From Portulaca oleracea (lineage: Eukaryota > Streptophyta > Magnoliopsida > Caryophyllales > Portulacaceae), in contig CM055871.1 of NCBI GenBank assembly GCA_029582165.1, positions 55,086,112 to 55,150,111 on the forward strand: a stretch of 64,000 nucleotides of DNA, given 5' to 3'. The position numbers were made by a program, and so were the translations under genes. The notes under the pieces are model-generated. The model ran no database searches, had not been told where the DNA came from, and was given only the letters and a program-made list of their open reading frames with translations. This document shows, one piece after another, positions 36,983 to 46,955 of this stretch. Position 1 is the first letter of the stretch, and the number at the start of each line of letters is the position of its first letter.

Positions 36983-37114
36983 TCATTTACTCTAATACAA
37001 AAGGGAGAGTTGTCTCCCCTTTTTTGTTTGTGTCTTGCACCATGAAAATAATAAAAGAAAAAAAATTATCTATCTTTACTCTAATATAAAAGGGAGAGTT
37101 GCCTCCCCTTTTTT
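36983..37114 (+). repeat. Two tandem Helitron 5'-end units (about 90 bp)
   Basis: Units at 36983-37072 and from 37073 share TTTACTCTAATA(C/T)AAAAGG, GAGAGTTG, CTCCCC and the TTTGTTTGTGT run. The second unit is interrupted after GTTTG by the solo LTR and resumes at 50793 with TGTTTTGCACCATGAAAATA, matching the first unit (TGTCTTGCACCATGAAAATA). Confidence 0.75.
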
Positions 37115-37559
37115 GTTTGTGTTAGGATCGAGGTAAAAGATAGGATAGCCTAGTATTTGCAGCGGAAGATAAAATTATCAGGATGTATAAATTGAGAAGA
37201 AATATAACAAGATCAGTAATTAAAGTAGAGAGTATAAAGACACACGATTTATGTGGAAACCCAATCGGGAAAAACCCACGGACGGCAACGGAGCAATAAT
37301 CCACTAGTATAAGGGGAGAGATTACAAGAGAGATCAAAAGGGGCTATATAACGCAAGGGGATCGACGGCCATATCACAAGGGGTTAATAGCACATGCTAT
37401 ATAACGCAAGGGGATCGATGGCAAGATCACAAGAGGTTAATAGCACAGCGGGATATACTGAAGACAAACGAGCTCTCTAAAGAACTCTCACAACCTAGGG
37501 ATGGGCAGAGGTGAAGAATGCTTTGTGTGTGTGTTTTTCGTATGCCGTAAGTGTATAGG

Positions 37560-37671
37560 TGTAAAACCTCGAATTTTAGGAGAAAAGAAACCGTTAGTTT
37601 CCTTACCGGACCGTTAGGGTTAAGTTTAAGTTTAAGTTTCGAGGACGAAACTTCTTTTAAGAAGGTAATGA
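37560..37671 (+). repeat. 112-bp LTR extension duplicating the internal/LTR junction
   Basis: The module starts TGTAAAACC and ends in TTTTAAGAAGGTAATGA, after which a second TGTAAAACC starts at 37672. The same TTTCGGGGACGAAACTTC ... AAGAAGGTAATGA segment precedes the 3' LTR as internal sequence (about 46920-46955). So each LTR begins with a partial copy of the internal 3' end plus a second LTR start. Confidence 0.85.
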
Positions 37672-40568
37672 TGTAAAACCCCGAAAAATCCAACAACGTT
37701 GATCGTGACGTCGTTAATAAAATAGGTTGACTTCGTTATTTACTGTTGTTCGTAATGTGTTTATTTATGTTAACGCTTGAGCTCGTAGGACCGTTGAGGG
37801 GCTAACAAGGGTAGAAAAGTAATTTCCGCTGACTAATATTATTATGTAAATAATTACGTGAATATTATTTGTTATGTGATTATATGATTATTAAAATTAA
37901 TATTATTACTACTATATTTAGAATTGTTAGGTTTCTAGAAAAATCAGTTTTTATTTGTTAATTGGGTTGGATTAGGATTAGTTTTGGGCCTAAATTTGGG
38001 TATTAGTATATAAACCCCTAAACCCCCCTCTCAAACCCTAAACCCTAATAATCCCTCCCTCAAACCCTAGCTCTCTCCTCTCTCCCTCCTCTTCTCTCTG
38101 CCCACCACCAGGCTGGCCGCATCACGGCACCACCGCGAACCACCTGCACCACCGCCACCACCTCCTCTCCTCTTTTCTTTCTCTTCCTCTTTCTTCCTCT
38201 GCCTCCCGCCTCTCGCCCGCGCTGGCCACCACGCGCTACCACCGACGCCACCCCACTGCCGCTGCCGCCGCCGGCATCAGCGCCGACAACCCAGAATCGC
38301 CTCTTCTTCTTCTCTTTTTCTCTCTCCCGATCTCCTTCTCTCACCGTTCTCTCTTTCAACGTCCGACCGCCGCTGCCTCGCCCGGCCACGCCCATCATCG
38401 CCGCTGCCGCTCACCACCGACTACCCTCGACCGCCGCCGACGCCGCCAAATCGCCCTGCAAGAAAGGGGCCGAACTCGCGGCCGCTGCCGCCAAGAAACC
38501 GACGTCAAACACTCGCCGCTTCGACTGTCCGACAACCTCCTCCGACCGCGCCGTCGCCGCCGCCTCGCCACGCCGTAACCACCGAGCCCTAACCTACGTA
38601 AACCCTAAACTCTAACCCTAACCCTAACTGCTATTTCCTTCTTTTTCTTTTCTTTTTCCTTTTTCTTTTCTTGTTTTTATTATTATTAATCTGATTTTAT
38701 TTTGTAATTTTTATTGTTATTAATATTCTGTTTTTATAATTATTGTATTGTTAGTTTTGTAATTAGGAAAATTATATGTAATCTTGTTTTTGATTAAAAT
38801 TATGTGTAATTATTTTCTTGTTGTAATTTTGTGTAAATTGTTTATATTTTTCTTTATATGTAATCTTTTTGTGCAATTTGTAATTTTATGATGTAAATTA
38901 TAATTAGTTTTTAGGTTGTAATAGTTAATTGTTAAGGTTAAATTATTTTATTGTTCTTTAACTTATAATCATGTAGGTTAGATCACAATGTTATTGTATG
39001 CACGAATTCGATAACTAAATTACCTAGGTTAATTTCTTGAATACAATTAGTACTAAACTTTCTTGTTCTTGTTCGTTAAATTAAATCGCTAGGTTGTTTA
39101 ATTAGTAACCTACCATTAGTTAAATTCTTGATCTCTTGTTAAGTTATAAAAGAATTAGTTATTCGTTTCTTGATTAGTTAATTACTTGTAACTCGTTGTT
39201 TTCCTAAAGCTCTTTTAAATCTTTTATTAAAGAAAATTTCCGTGTTAACCGCTTTTGTTATTTTCTTGAAAATCTTGGTTTATGGTTACAAACCTATAAC
39301 TAATTTTGTGTGGTTAAATTCTTGAGATCTTGTTAAGTGTTTTATGTTTTAAGAAAATTATTTTCTTTTGTGACTTAAAGGTTTTAATTAAAATTTTGTT
39401 AAGGTGTTTCATGTTTTTAAATTAAGTTTAGCCCTACAAGTTTTAATTGTTGGACCTAAGATAAGTTGGACCTTAGGTATAAGACCCTAAGTATTGTTTT
39501 GAGTCCCAATTAGAATTCCAAGACCTTTTGGTAAAGATTTGAACCGGATAAGTAATTAGACTGATAACCGTTACCGGGACAGTTTTATTAGTGTCTAAAG
39601 TTTGGATTGCCACGACTAGCATAGATGTCTTTTGACCAAGCCCTTCTTACTGGAAGTTCCTTTAGGTGTTAGGAACCATAGGAATTTTACGGATCGAACG
39701 TTTGACTTGTATAACCCGAGTTATAGCCGTTTTACAAAAACCTGTCAGTTCTGGACCAATTAGGAAGATGTGAGTTTTTAGAGTCCTTCGGGACTGAGTT
39801 GGGCTTAACCATCAACATAGAAGTTTTAGTAGACATCCTGAGGTTTCCGAAAAGTCCAGAACCAGCCCCATAGGATGTCGGGAAGTCGAGTTGTGACCCG
39901 TTTTATGTGAATGTTATAATCTGTCCTCTGTTTGCTTCTTTATATAAAGAATTGTTGAGTGAAATTAATGTGTGATCATGTTATGTGTTATCTTAGAGAT
40001 GTTAAGTGTAATTTCGTAAATGTTAGGAACCTAAGTGTTCCTAGGGGATGGGTTAGGTAGTTAATAGATAATCCTAACTTCGTTAGAACGCGTTTTGATT
40101 AGATAATTACTTTTATTCTAGGCCCGAGTTAGTGCGAGACGTTAGTGAGCTCAAGTGTGTTCTTCTTCTTTGTCTTTGTGAAGTATATCGTAATTGTCTA
40201 TGCTCTAATCCCCACCGGGATGCTCTTTAAATGTGTTTTGATGTTTTATAATTTATTTTGAGAATTGCATCCCGAAAAGGGACTTTTGTGGAAATACGAC
40301 CATCTGTTTTGATAATCTTTTTGTTTCGTTTGTGATCTTGGTTTATTTGAGTTGAGAAATTGGATGGTCTTTTATTCGAAGTTTTGTTAATGGTTTTGAT
40401 AACTTGGGATGGTTTGACTTGAGAGTCGTGAGTTGAGTTTGAATACTGAATTAATAATTCAAGTGGAAACGTTAAGCGGGTTTGAGGATAACTTTGTCAG
40501 TGTGTAACAACTCGCAGGTTATGGACTGTGAGATCGTGGCTTCCTTCCCTGATATAGGATAGTATTTT

Positions 40569-40709
40569 GATGCCTTTGGTAGGCGATGTTCTTGATGCCT
40601 TTGGTAGGCGATGTTTATGCCTTTGGTAGGCGATGTTCTTGATGCCTTTGGTAGGCGATGTTTATGCCTTTGGTAGGCGATGTTCTTGATGCCTTTGGTA
40701 GGCGATGTT
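40569..40709 (+). repeat. Six-copy tandem repeat in 5' LTR
   Basis: TGCCTTTGGTAGGCGATGTT occurs six times, with alternating spacers (CTTGA or TA) giving alternating units of 25 and 22 bases. GCCTTTGGTAGGC is a small hairpin in each unit. The 3' LTR has the same six copies in the same alternation. Confidence 0.93.
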
Positions 40710-41183
40710 ACTTTAAGGGATTTGGTATCCCGCCCGCAAATTAAAATATGGATTGGATGGGTTGAGGAAAACAGTTAAGGGTTAAAGGTTTGTAGAACGT
40801 TTGATTTGATCCCTCTCCCCAAAATGAATTGAAATGAACTTAAACTGTTTTAAACGTTAGGGTAGACATTATTGAGATTTCCCTCATTTTCTCAAATGTT
40901 TTGATTTGGTGAAGATCTAAATGCTTTGGGACGGAGTTAGAAGTGAGGACGACGAGTCTAGAAGTCCTTGAACCTTTTATATTGTTTCGTTATGAATTCT
41001 TAAAGTTTGTTTTGAGTTGTTAGTAGTTACTTAGCGCATAGGTTGTGTTTTCCTTTCTCGCCTTGTATTCCTTCTGGGATACAAATGACGCCCAAACTAA
41101 ATTTGAAGTCTTCCGCTAAGTTTTGTCTGTTAACGTTAGTTTGACTTTGACTTTTATAATTGAATTTCCGGGGCGTTACAGAA

Positions 41184-41196
41184 TGGTATCAGAGCT
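41184..41196 (+). other. Primer binding site of gypsy element
   Basis: TGGTATCAGAGCT begins three bases after the 5' LTR end and is complementary to plant initiator tRNA-Met. Confidence 0.88.
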
Positions 41197-41370
41197 CTGG
41201 GTTGCGACCTAGTAGCTCCTCAGAGTCCTTTAGGTTCAGATGGACCCTAGGAAGCTAAGTTCGGAGTGATGAGCGTAGGATGGGGGAAAATGGTTACATG
41301 TTTTCCCTAAATATTTTTATTTCGATTATATCATCAGTATTTTATGTGTAATGCGTTCTAACCTTGTAGG

Positions 41371-43538
41371 ATGGCACAACGCACACACTGTCACCAGCAC
41401 CCCACGCCGTGCTTTCACCGTTACACACCCATACCTCCTGGTGGGTATTTGGGAACCCACATGTTGAACTTTTACGATGAGATCGAACGGTACACCAAGG
41501 ATGTCCCGAACTCCTGCTTGCGTGACAACGAGGAAGCCCAGGCTAACGCTTTCCTGCTCACCTGCGAGACGACCTGGTGGGGCCATGTCAGATCGTCATT
41601 GCCGCCACCCCGCTCCGAGGAGAGGTACCCACACCCGTCCGTTGGTGTCGAGGTACCGGGTGGAGTCGAGCATCAATTCAGTCTTTTCTAAGATCGCCGA
41701 TTGGGATGCGTAGAGTAGAGGGTCCAGTGAACCCGGCCTGCACCGTGAGGATCATGAGGATGACTGAAGAAGATCCGAGGAGGACCCCGAGGACGCGCCT
41801 GTGTTTCGAGCCCGAGGTAACCTCAAGAGTCACGGCTGCACCCGCCGTTGAGCCCGAGCATGATATTCCACCCGAGGAGGAGGATGAGGTGGACCGGGAA
41901 ACAGGAGAAGACCCGAGGAGGGCTGGGGATGAGACGAGTGATCTGAGTGAGTGGACTCGCCTCGCGAGGAAGAACCCTCGATGCAGGAGAATCATCTGAG
42001 TGGGATGACTACTATGTGTTGAGTGTTGATGTATAGTTGTTATGTTGATATTTTTGTTAAACTGTGAAATAATCTGAGAATATTGACTTGTTGCCTCTCT
42101 TTGGAAACATTGTACATGAATACGTTGGTGTATAGAAATATTGTTTTGTGATCTTGCAAAATGCGATGAGAATTCATGAAATAAACTGTTGACATAAGAA
42201 GTTACTTGGTGAAATAGAGTTACGCTTACGTATTGTTTAGCACCCTATGAGAAGACCGGACCAAGTAGCTACCTTAAGTATAATGTTGAGAATACGGATT
42301 GGAACCCTTTAAATAGACTAAATCGACCCTTTGAATCAGGATGTCGGACGTGAACGGTACTCAATCTAACCATGGTACTCGGGAACGTACACCATGTCGA
42401 CAATAGCCCTCAAATCGCAATGCAATTGCGCAACGCTCGCTCATTTAGTACCAGGGTCGAATACAGCAACTCCGGGGAACGACCTTGCTAGCATGCTAAT
42501 GATTGAGATGCTCGGCAAGCACGAGGATCTACTAAGGAAAGTGGTGGATCGACAAGGAGGAGGGAGGGAAGATGACCCCTCCGCTCTCCTCCAAAGGTTC
42601 ATGCCTTCAACCCGCCCACTTACACAGGGGTAGCCGACCCCAAGGTCTTCAAGATTGGGTTAGAAATTGAGAAGATTTTCGACACCACACACCGCCCTGA
42701 AGAGTTAAGGGTGGACTTTCGCTACCACTGAAGGAAGAGGCCGATTTGTGGTGGGCCAGGTGAAGGAAATAAGGATCAACCGGGTTTCATTGAACCGCTT
42801 CAAGATTGTGCTAAGGGATCGATTTTACCCAATTTCCTCCGTAAGGCAAAAGAAAAGAATTTATGAATGCGTGGGAAACTAGCGTGCTTGCCTACTCGCA
42901 AAGTTCACCGAACTATCTCGTTTTGCATCCGCTTTGGTAGCCACCGAACGCTAGGGATGGGCGGTTCGACGGATCGAATCGCAAGATTCGTGGATCGCAT
43001 GTCATCACGGGAGTTCACGTCTTACCAGAATATGCTGAACGTTGCCCTCACTGTAGAAAGGGTGATGCATGACATGGAACGACAGTTAGGCATACAAGGG
43101 CAAAAGAGGAAAGAACCACCCCGCTTTAACCCACCTCAACATTTTCAGGAGAAGAGGTTCCGCCCTAGCAACTGGCAGGGAAATCAGTCTTCGGGGCGTA
43201 GACCGTCGAATACTCCAATCTGCAAAGTTTGTGGTCGACCAGGCCATTATCCACGGGATTGTAGAGTAAGGAACGTGCGAGGAGGATGTTTCAACTGCGG
43301 AAGTTTCCAACATCAGGTACGTCAGTGCCCTCAGCAGCCGACAGGGGGCCGAAGTGGAGGGAACAATGGAAGCAACGGAAATAATGGGAACAATGGGAAT
43401 TGGAGAGCCCCGCAGACGACATATCAAAATCGGGGAGGCTATAATGGGAACCAATGGGAATTGGACAGCAAAACCAAGGTGGATCTGGTGGAAGTCAGAA
43501 TAACCAAGGGAGGCCAGCAAACCCGCCTCGTCGAATAA
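41371..43538 (+). pseudogene. Gypsy gag, broken in several frames
   Basis: Fragments at 41371-41691, 41577-41999, 42394-42633 and 42867-43538. The last has a capsid end (SREFTSYQNMLNVALTVERV) and two CCHC-like knuckles: CKVCGRPGHYPRDC and CFNCGSFQHQVRQC. Asn/Gly-rich spacers follow. The open parts lie in different frames, so no intact Gag can be made as written. Confidence 0.8.
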
Positions 43539-43599
43539 AGAACCGCCACAAGAACGAGGAGGACGAGTATACGTAATGAGGAAAGAAGAGGTTGAGAAT

Positions 43600-43970
43600 G
43601 AAGCAGATGTTGTGACGGTACCTTCTCTCTCACCTCTACACTATATCTGCTTTGTTTGATTCTCGTGCTAGTCATTCTTTTGTTGGACGAGCTATAGTAG
43701 AGAAGGCTAAGATGAAACCCTGAGAATAGTAAGCCTATGTCGGTAGCCTACCACCAGGGGATACCATTAGTTGTGGAGAGTTATATGGTGGATGCCCTAT
43801 AGTGATAGCAGGACAGGAGTTTGAGGCTGACCTCTATATGTTTGACCTAATGGAGTTCGACGTTATTTTGGGGATGGACTGGTTAGCAAAATATAGAGCC
43901 CAGATAGATTGTTATAAGCAAAAGGTGACCTTAATGGGACCAAACGGAAAGAAGGTAGTACATTGGAGTG
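43600..43970 (+). pseudogene. Gypsy aspartic protease region
   Basis: At about 43640-43700 the retroviral-type protease start reads ALFDSRASHSFV. The usual D-S/T-G triad is DSR here, a change expected to kill the enzyme. The C-terminal part follows in another frame from 43802 (GQEFEADLYMFDLMEFDVIL, GMDWLAKY). Confidence 0.75.
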
Positions 43971-44029
43971 ATAGGCACCTTCATAGTGTACGGATCATCT
44001 CTGCCCTCAAGGCCCAGAGGTTGTTGGGT

Positions 44030-45108
44030 CAAGGCTGTGAAGGATTTCTATGCAACGTAATCGACACCAAGGCGGAGGAGCTTGCGATTGAGAATATCCC
44101 GGTAGTACGGGAGTATCCTGATGTGTTTCCAGAGGAGATTCCGGGTTTGCCCCCAATCAGAGAGGTAGATTTCTGCATCGATTTGGAGCCCGGGGCCGCA
44201 CCTGTTTCAAAAGCCCCATATCGCATGGCGCCCGCAGAGCTTAAGGAGTTGAAGACTCAGCTGGACGAGCTGCTAGAAAAGGGGTATATCCGACCCAGCA
44301 CGTCACCATGGGGAGCATCTGCATCGCTCGTGAAGAAGAAGATGGTAGCATGAGGTTGTGCATCGACACGGAGTTGAACAAGATTACCATAAAAAATCGT
44401 TATCCTTTACCTCGTATTGATGATCTTTTTGACCAGTTGCGAGGAGCAACAACGTTTTCTAAGATAGACCTGAGGTCAGGTTATCACCAGTTGAGAATTC
44501 GCGAGGAAGATATCTCTAAAACCGCATTCCGGACTCGGTATGGTCATTATGAGTTCGTGGTAATGCCTTTTGGGCTTACAAATGCCCCAGCCGCCTTCAT
44601 GGATTTGATGAACAGAGTGTTCGAGCCGTTCCTGGATAAGTTTGTAGTGGTGTTCATCGACGACATATTGGTATACTCAGGAACACGGGAGGAGCATGCG
44701 AATCATCTGAGAGAAGTGTTGACGACTCTACGAAGCAACAAGCTTTATGCGAAGCTTAAGAAGTGTGAGTTTTGGTTGGAACAAGTAGCGTTCTTAGGAC
44801 ATGTGGTGTCTAAGGAAGGAGTGGCAGTAGACCCTCAAAAGGTGGAGGCCATCACCAAGTGGCCGACACCGAAGAATGCCACGGAGGTTAGGAGTTTTCT
44901 GGGTTTGGCAGGGTATTATAGGAAATTCGTGCAAAATTTCTCGAAAATCGCCACCATAACCAATTTGACTAAGTCAATGAAGTTCGCATGGTCGGAAAAA
45001 TGTGAGCAAGCATTCCAGAGTGAAGAAGAGGCTTACCTCGCCCCTATTCTTGCTTTACCTCGAGGGAACGGTTTTGTTATCTACTGGACGCATCACATGG
45101 TGGATTAG
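44030..45108 (+). pseudogene. Gypsy reverse transcriptase and start of RNase H
   Basis: Two frames, 43802-44353 and 44308-45108. First: YPDVFPEEIPGLPP, the thumb of the entry region, and [16 protein letters not shown]. Second: [45 protein letters not shown], the active site FIDDILVYS (about 44654-44680) and [18 protein letters not shown] frameshift separates them around 44330. Confidence 0.9.
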
Positions 45109-45440
45109 GTTGTGTGATATTGCTGGATGGGATGGTAATCGCATATGCATCCAGACAACTGAAGACGCATGAGAAGAATTACCCCACTCATGATCTGGAG
45201 TTGGCAGCAGTGGTTTTGAGCTAAAGATTTGGAGGCATTATCTTTATGGAGTACACAGCGAGATATTCACAGACCATCAGAGTTTGAAGTACCTTTTCAC
45301 GAAAAAGGAGCCGAACCTTAGCGCATAAGATGGTTAGAGTTTCTAAAGGATTACGATGTGAATTTCCAATATCATCCCGGAAGGCAAATGTAGTGGCTGA
45401 TGCCCGAGTAGAAGACCGTATCCCGCTATAAACCACTTAT
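45109..45440 (+). pseudogene. Gypsy RNase H region
   Basis: In shifting frames: [27 protein letters not shown], then the [10 protein letters not shown] and RRWLEFLKDYDVNFQYHPG patterns. These are the hallmarks of gypsy RNase H. At least three frame breaks or stops occur. Confidence 0.75.
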
Positions 45441-45589
45441 CGACGATGTCGCACGAGTTGTGCGAGGAGTTTAAGAGATCGAGATTAATGTGGTAATACC
45501 GGGAGGAAAGTCAGATTGAATGCCATGGAATTACAACCTACTCTAATGGAGGAGATCAAGAGGACCCAAGAACCGACTTACACTTGTCA

Positions 45590-46530
45590 AGATACGGAAG
45601 AAGTTGTGCAAGGAAAGCCCCGGCTTTGTGATCCACGAAGACGGTACATTACGGTTTCATAACCGTGTGTACCCAATATGGAAGAATCGAAAAGAGGATT
45701 CTAGAAGAGGGACACAATACGCCATATTCGGGCATCCAGGGGAAATAAGTTGTACAAGGATCTTAAGCAGATGTTACGGTGGAGTAATATGAAACAAGAA
45801 GTGGCGGACTTTGTAGCGAAGTGTCTTACTCACGAGTCAAGGCAGAGCATCAACGACCACCGGACTTCGCAGAACCGTTAGACGTCCCCGAGTGGAAATG
45901 GGATTCGATATCAATGGATTTTGTGATAGGTCTACCAAGGACCGGAAACACAATGCAATTTGGGTGATTGTAGATCGTTTGACCAAGTCACCATTTCCTA
46001 GCCATCGCCAACAATTGGTCCCTAGATCGGCTAGCTCAAGCCTATGTAAGGGAGATTGTAAGGTTACACGGAGTACCATTCTATAGTCTCGCAGAGACAC
46101 CAGATTTCACCGTTTTGGAAAAAGTTACAAGAGGCGTTTGGCACAAAGCTCAAGTTCAAGACCGCTTTTCACCTGACGGATGGACGCAGAGAGGACCATC
46201 CAAACCCTCGAAGATATGCCGCGAGCATGCGCTTTAGATTTCAAGGACTCGTGGGATGACGAGTTGACTCTCATTGAGTTCTCATACAACAACGGTTACC
46301 ATGCTAGTATAGGATGTCACCCTTCAAGCCTTGTATGGAAGGAGATGTAGAACTCCCTATGTTGGCGGACATCGATGAAGCTCTAACGATTGGACCGACC
46401 TAATACAGCCACTACTCGGAAGGTTCGAATCATTCAAGATAAGATGAAGGCAAAGACAAAGTCGACAAAAGAGTTATCTTGACAAAGGAGAAGACCTCTA
46501 GAGTTTGAAGTAGGGAATATGTGTTTTGCG
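45590..46530 (+). pseudogene. Gypsy integrase, heavily broken
   Basis: Patches in three frames match the gypsy integrase: LRFHNRVYP before a degraded zinc finger, then the core start ([17 protein letters not shown] at about 45905), [10 protein letters not shown] (about 45960-45990), and LTDGRRE-like sequence near 46180. The density of indels is higher here than in the RT. Confidence 0.7.
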
Positions 46531-46912
46531 GGTTTCACCCACGAAGGAGTTATGAGATTCGGCCACGGAAAGTTGACACCAAGGTTTATCGGGCCATACC
46601 CAATTTTGGAACGACGGAGAAGTCGCCTAAGTTACACCGGGAGAACTCCCAGAGTGCACAATGTCTTCCATGTGTCACAACTCAGAAATATGTTCGGACC
46701 CGACCCATGTGATTGATCCCGAGCCGTCACCGCAAGAAGATCCGAGCTATGAAGAGCAACCGCTAGAAATCTCGGACCGTAGAGAAACACCTTAGGAGGA
46801 AAGTAGTTCCTTGGTGAAAGTACGATGGGCAAACCATACTACAACGGAAGCAACTCGGGAAATGTAAGGCGAAATGAGGAAGAAGTACCCCCACTTGTTC
46901 CAAGCCTAAGGC
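46519..46912 (+). pseudogene. Gypsy integrase C-terminus and chromodomain-like tail
   Basis: Frame 46519-46716 reads KLTPRFIGPYPILERR and HNVFHVSQLRNM, the typical GPY/F module. Downstream, in broken frames, PLEISDR, then VKVRWANHTTTEATWE-like and KKYPHLF match the chromodomain of Tekay-type chromoviruses, which binds modified histones and steers integration. Confidence 0.75.
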
Positions 46913-46939
46913 GCGTCAAGTTTCGGGGACGAAACTTCT

Positions 46940-46955
46940 TTTAAGAAGGTAATGA
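46940..46955 (+). other. Presumed polypurine tract region of gypsy element
   Basis: TTTTAAGAAGGTAATGA lies just before the 3' LTR. It is less purine-rich than in related elements, where a G-run is usual. Confidence 0.5.

Larger units (their letters stand above)
37560..41180 (+). repeat. 5' LTR of gypsy element (3621 bp)
   Basis: Starts TGTAAAACCTCG and ends GGGGCGTTACA. It contains a 112-bp 5' module (37560-37671), a TATA-like GTATATAAACCCC near 38006, a GC-rich CCG/GCC stretch (about 38090-38590), telomere-like CCCTAACCCTAACT near 38614, AT-rich DNA, and a tandem repeat (40569-40709). The 112-residue frame on - at 38060-38398 and similar ones are GC-rich chance frames. Confidence 0.93.

Noticed and set aside
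38060..38398. 112-residue Arg/Gly-rich frame on - (and similar 47463-47788)
   Set aside because: Lies in the GC-rich part of the gypsy LTRs; a chance frame, not conserved between the two LTR copies.
40569..40709. Tandem repeat considered as a CRISPR array
   Set aside because: Repeats are separated by only 2-5 bases with no unique spacers, and lie in a plant LTR.
41678..41995. 105-residue Ser-rich frame on -
   Set aside because: Shadow of the broken gypsy gag region on +.
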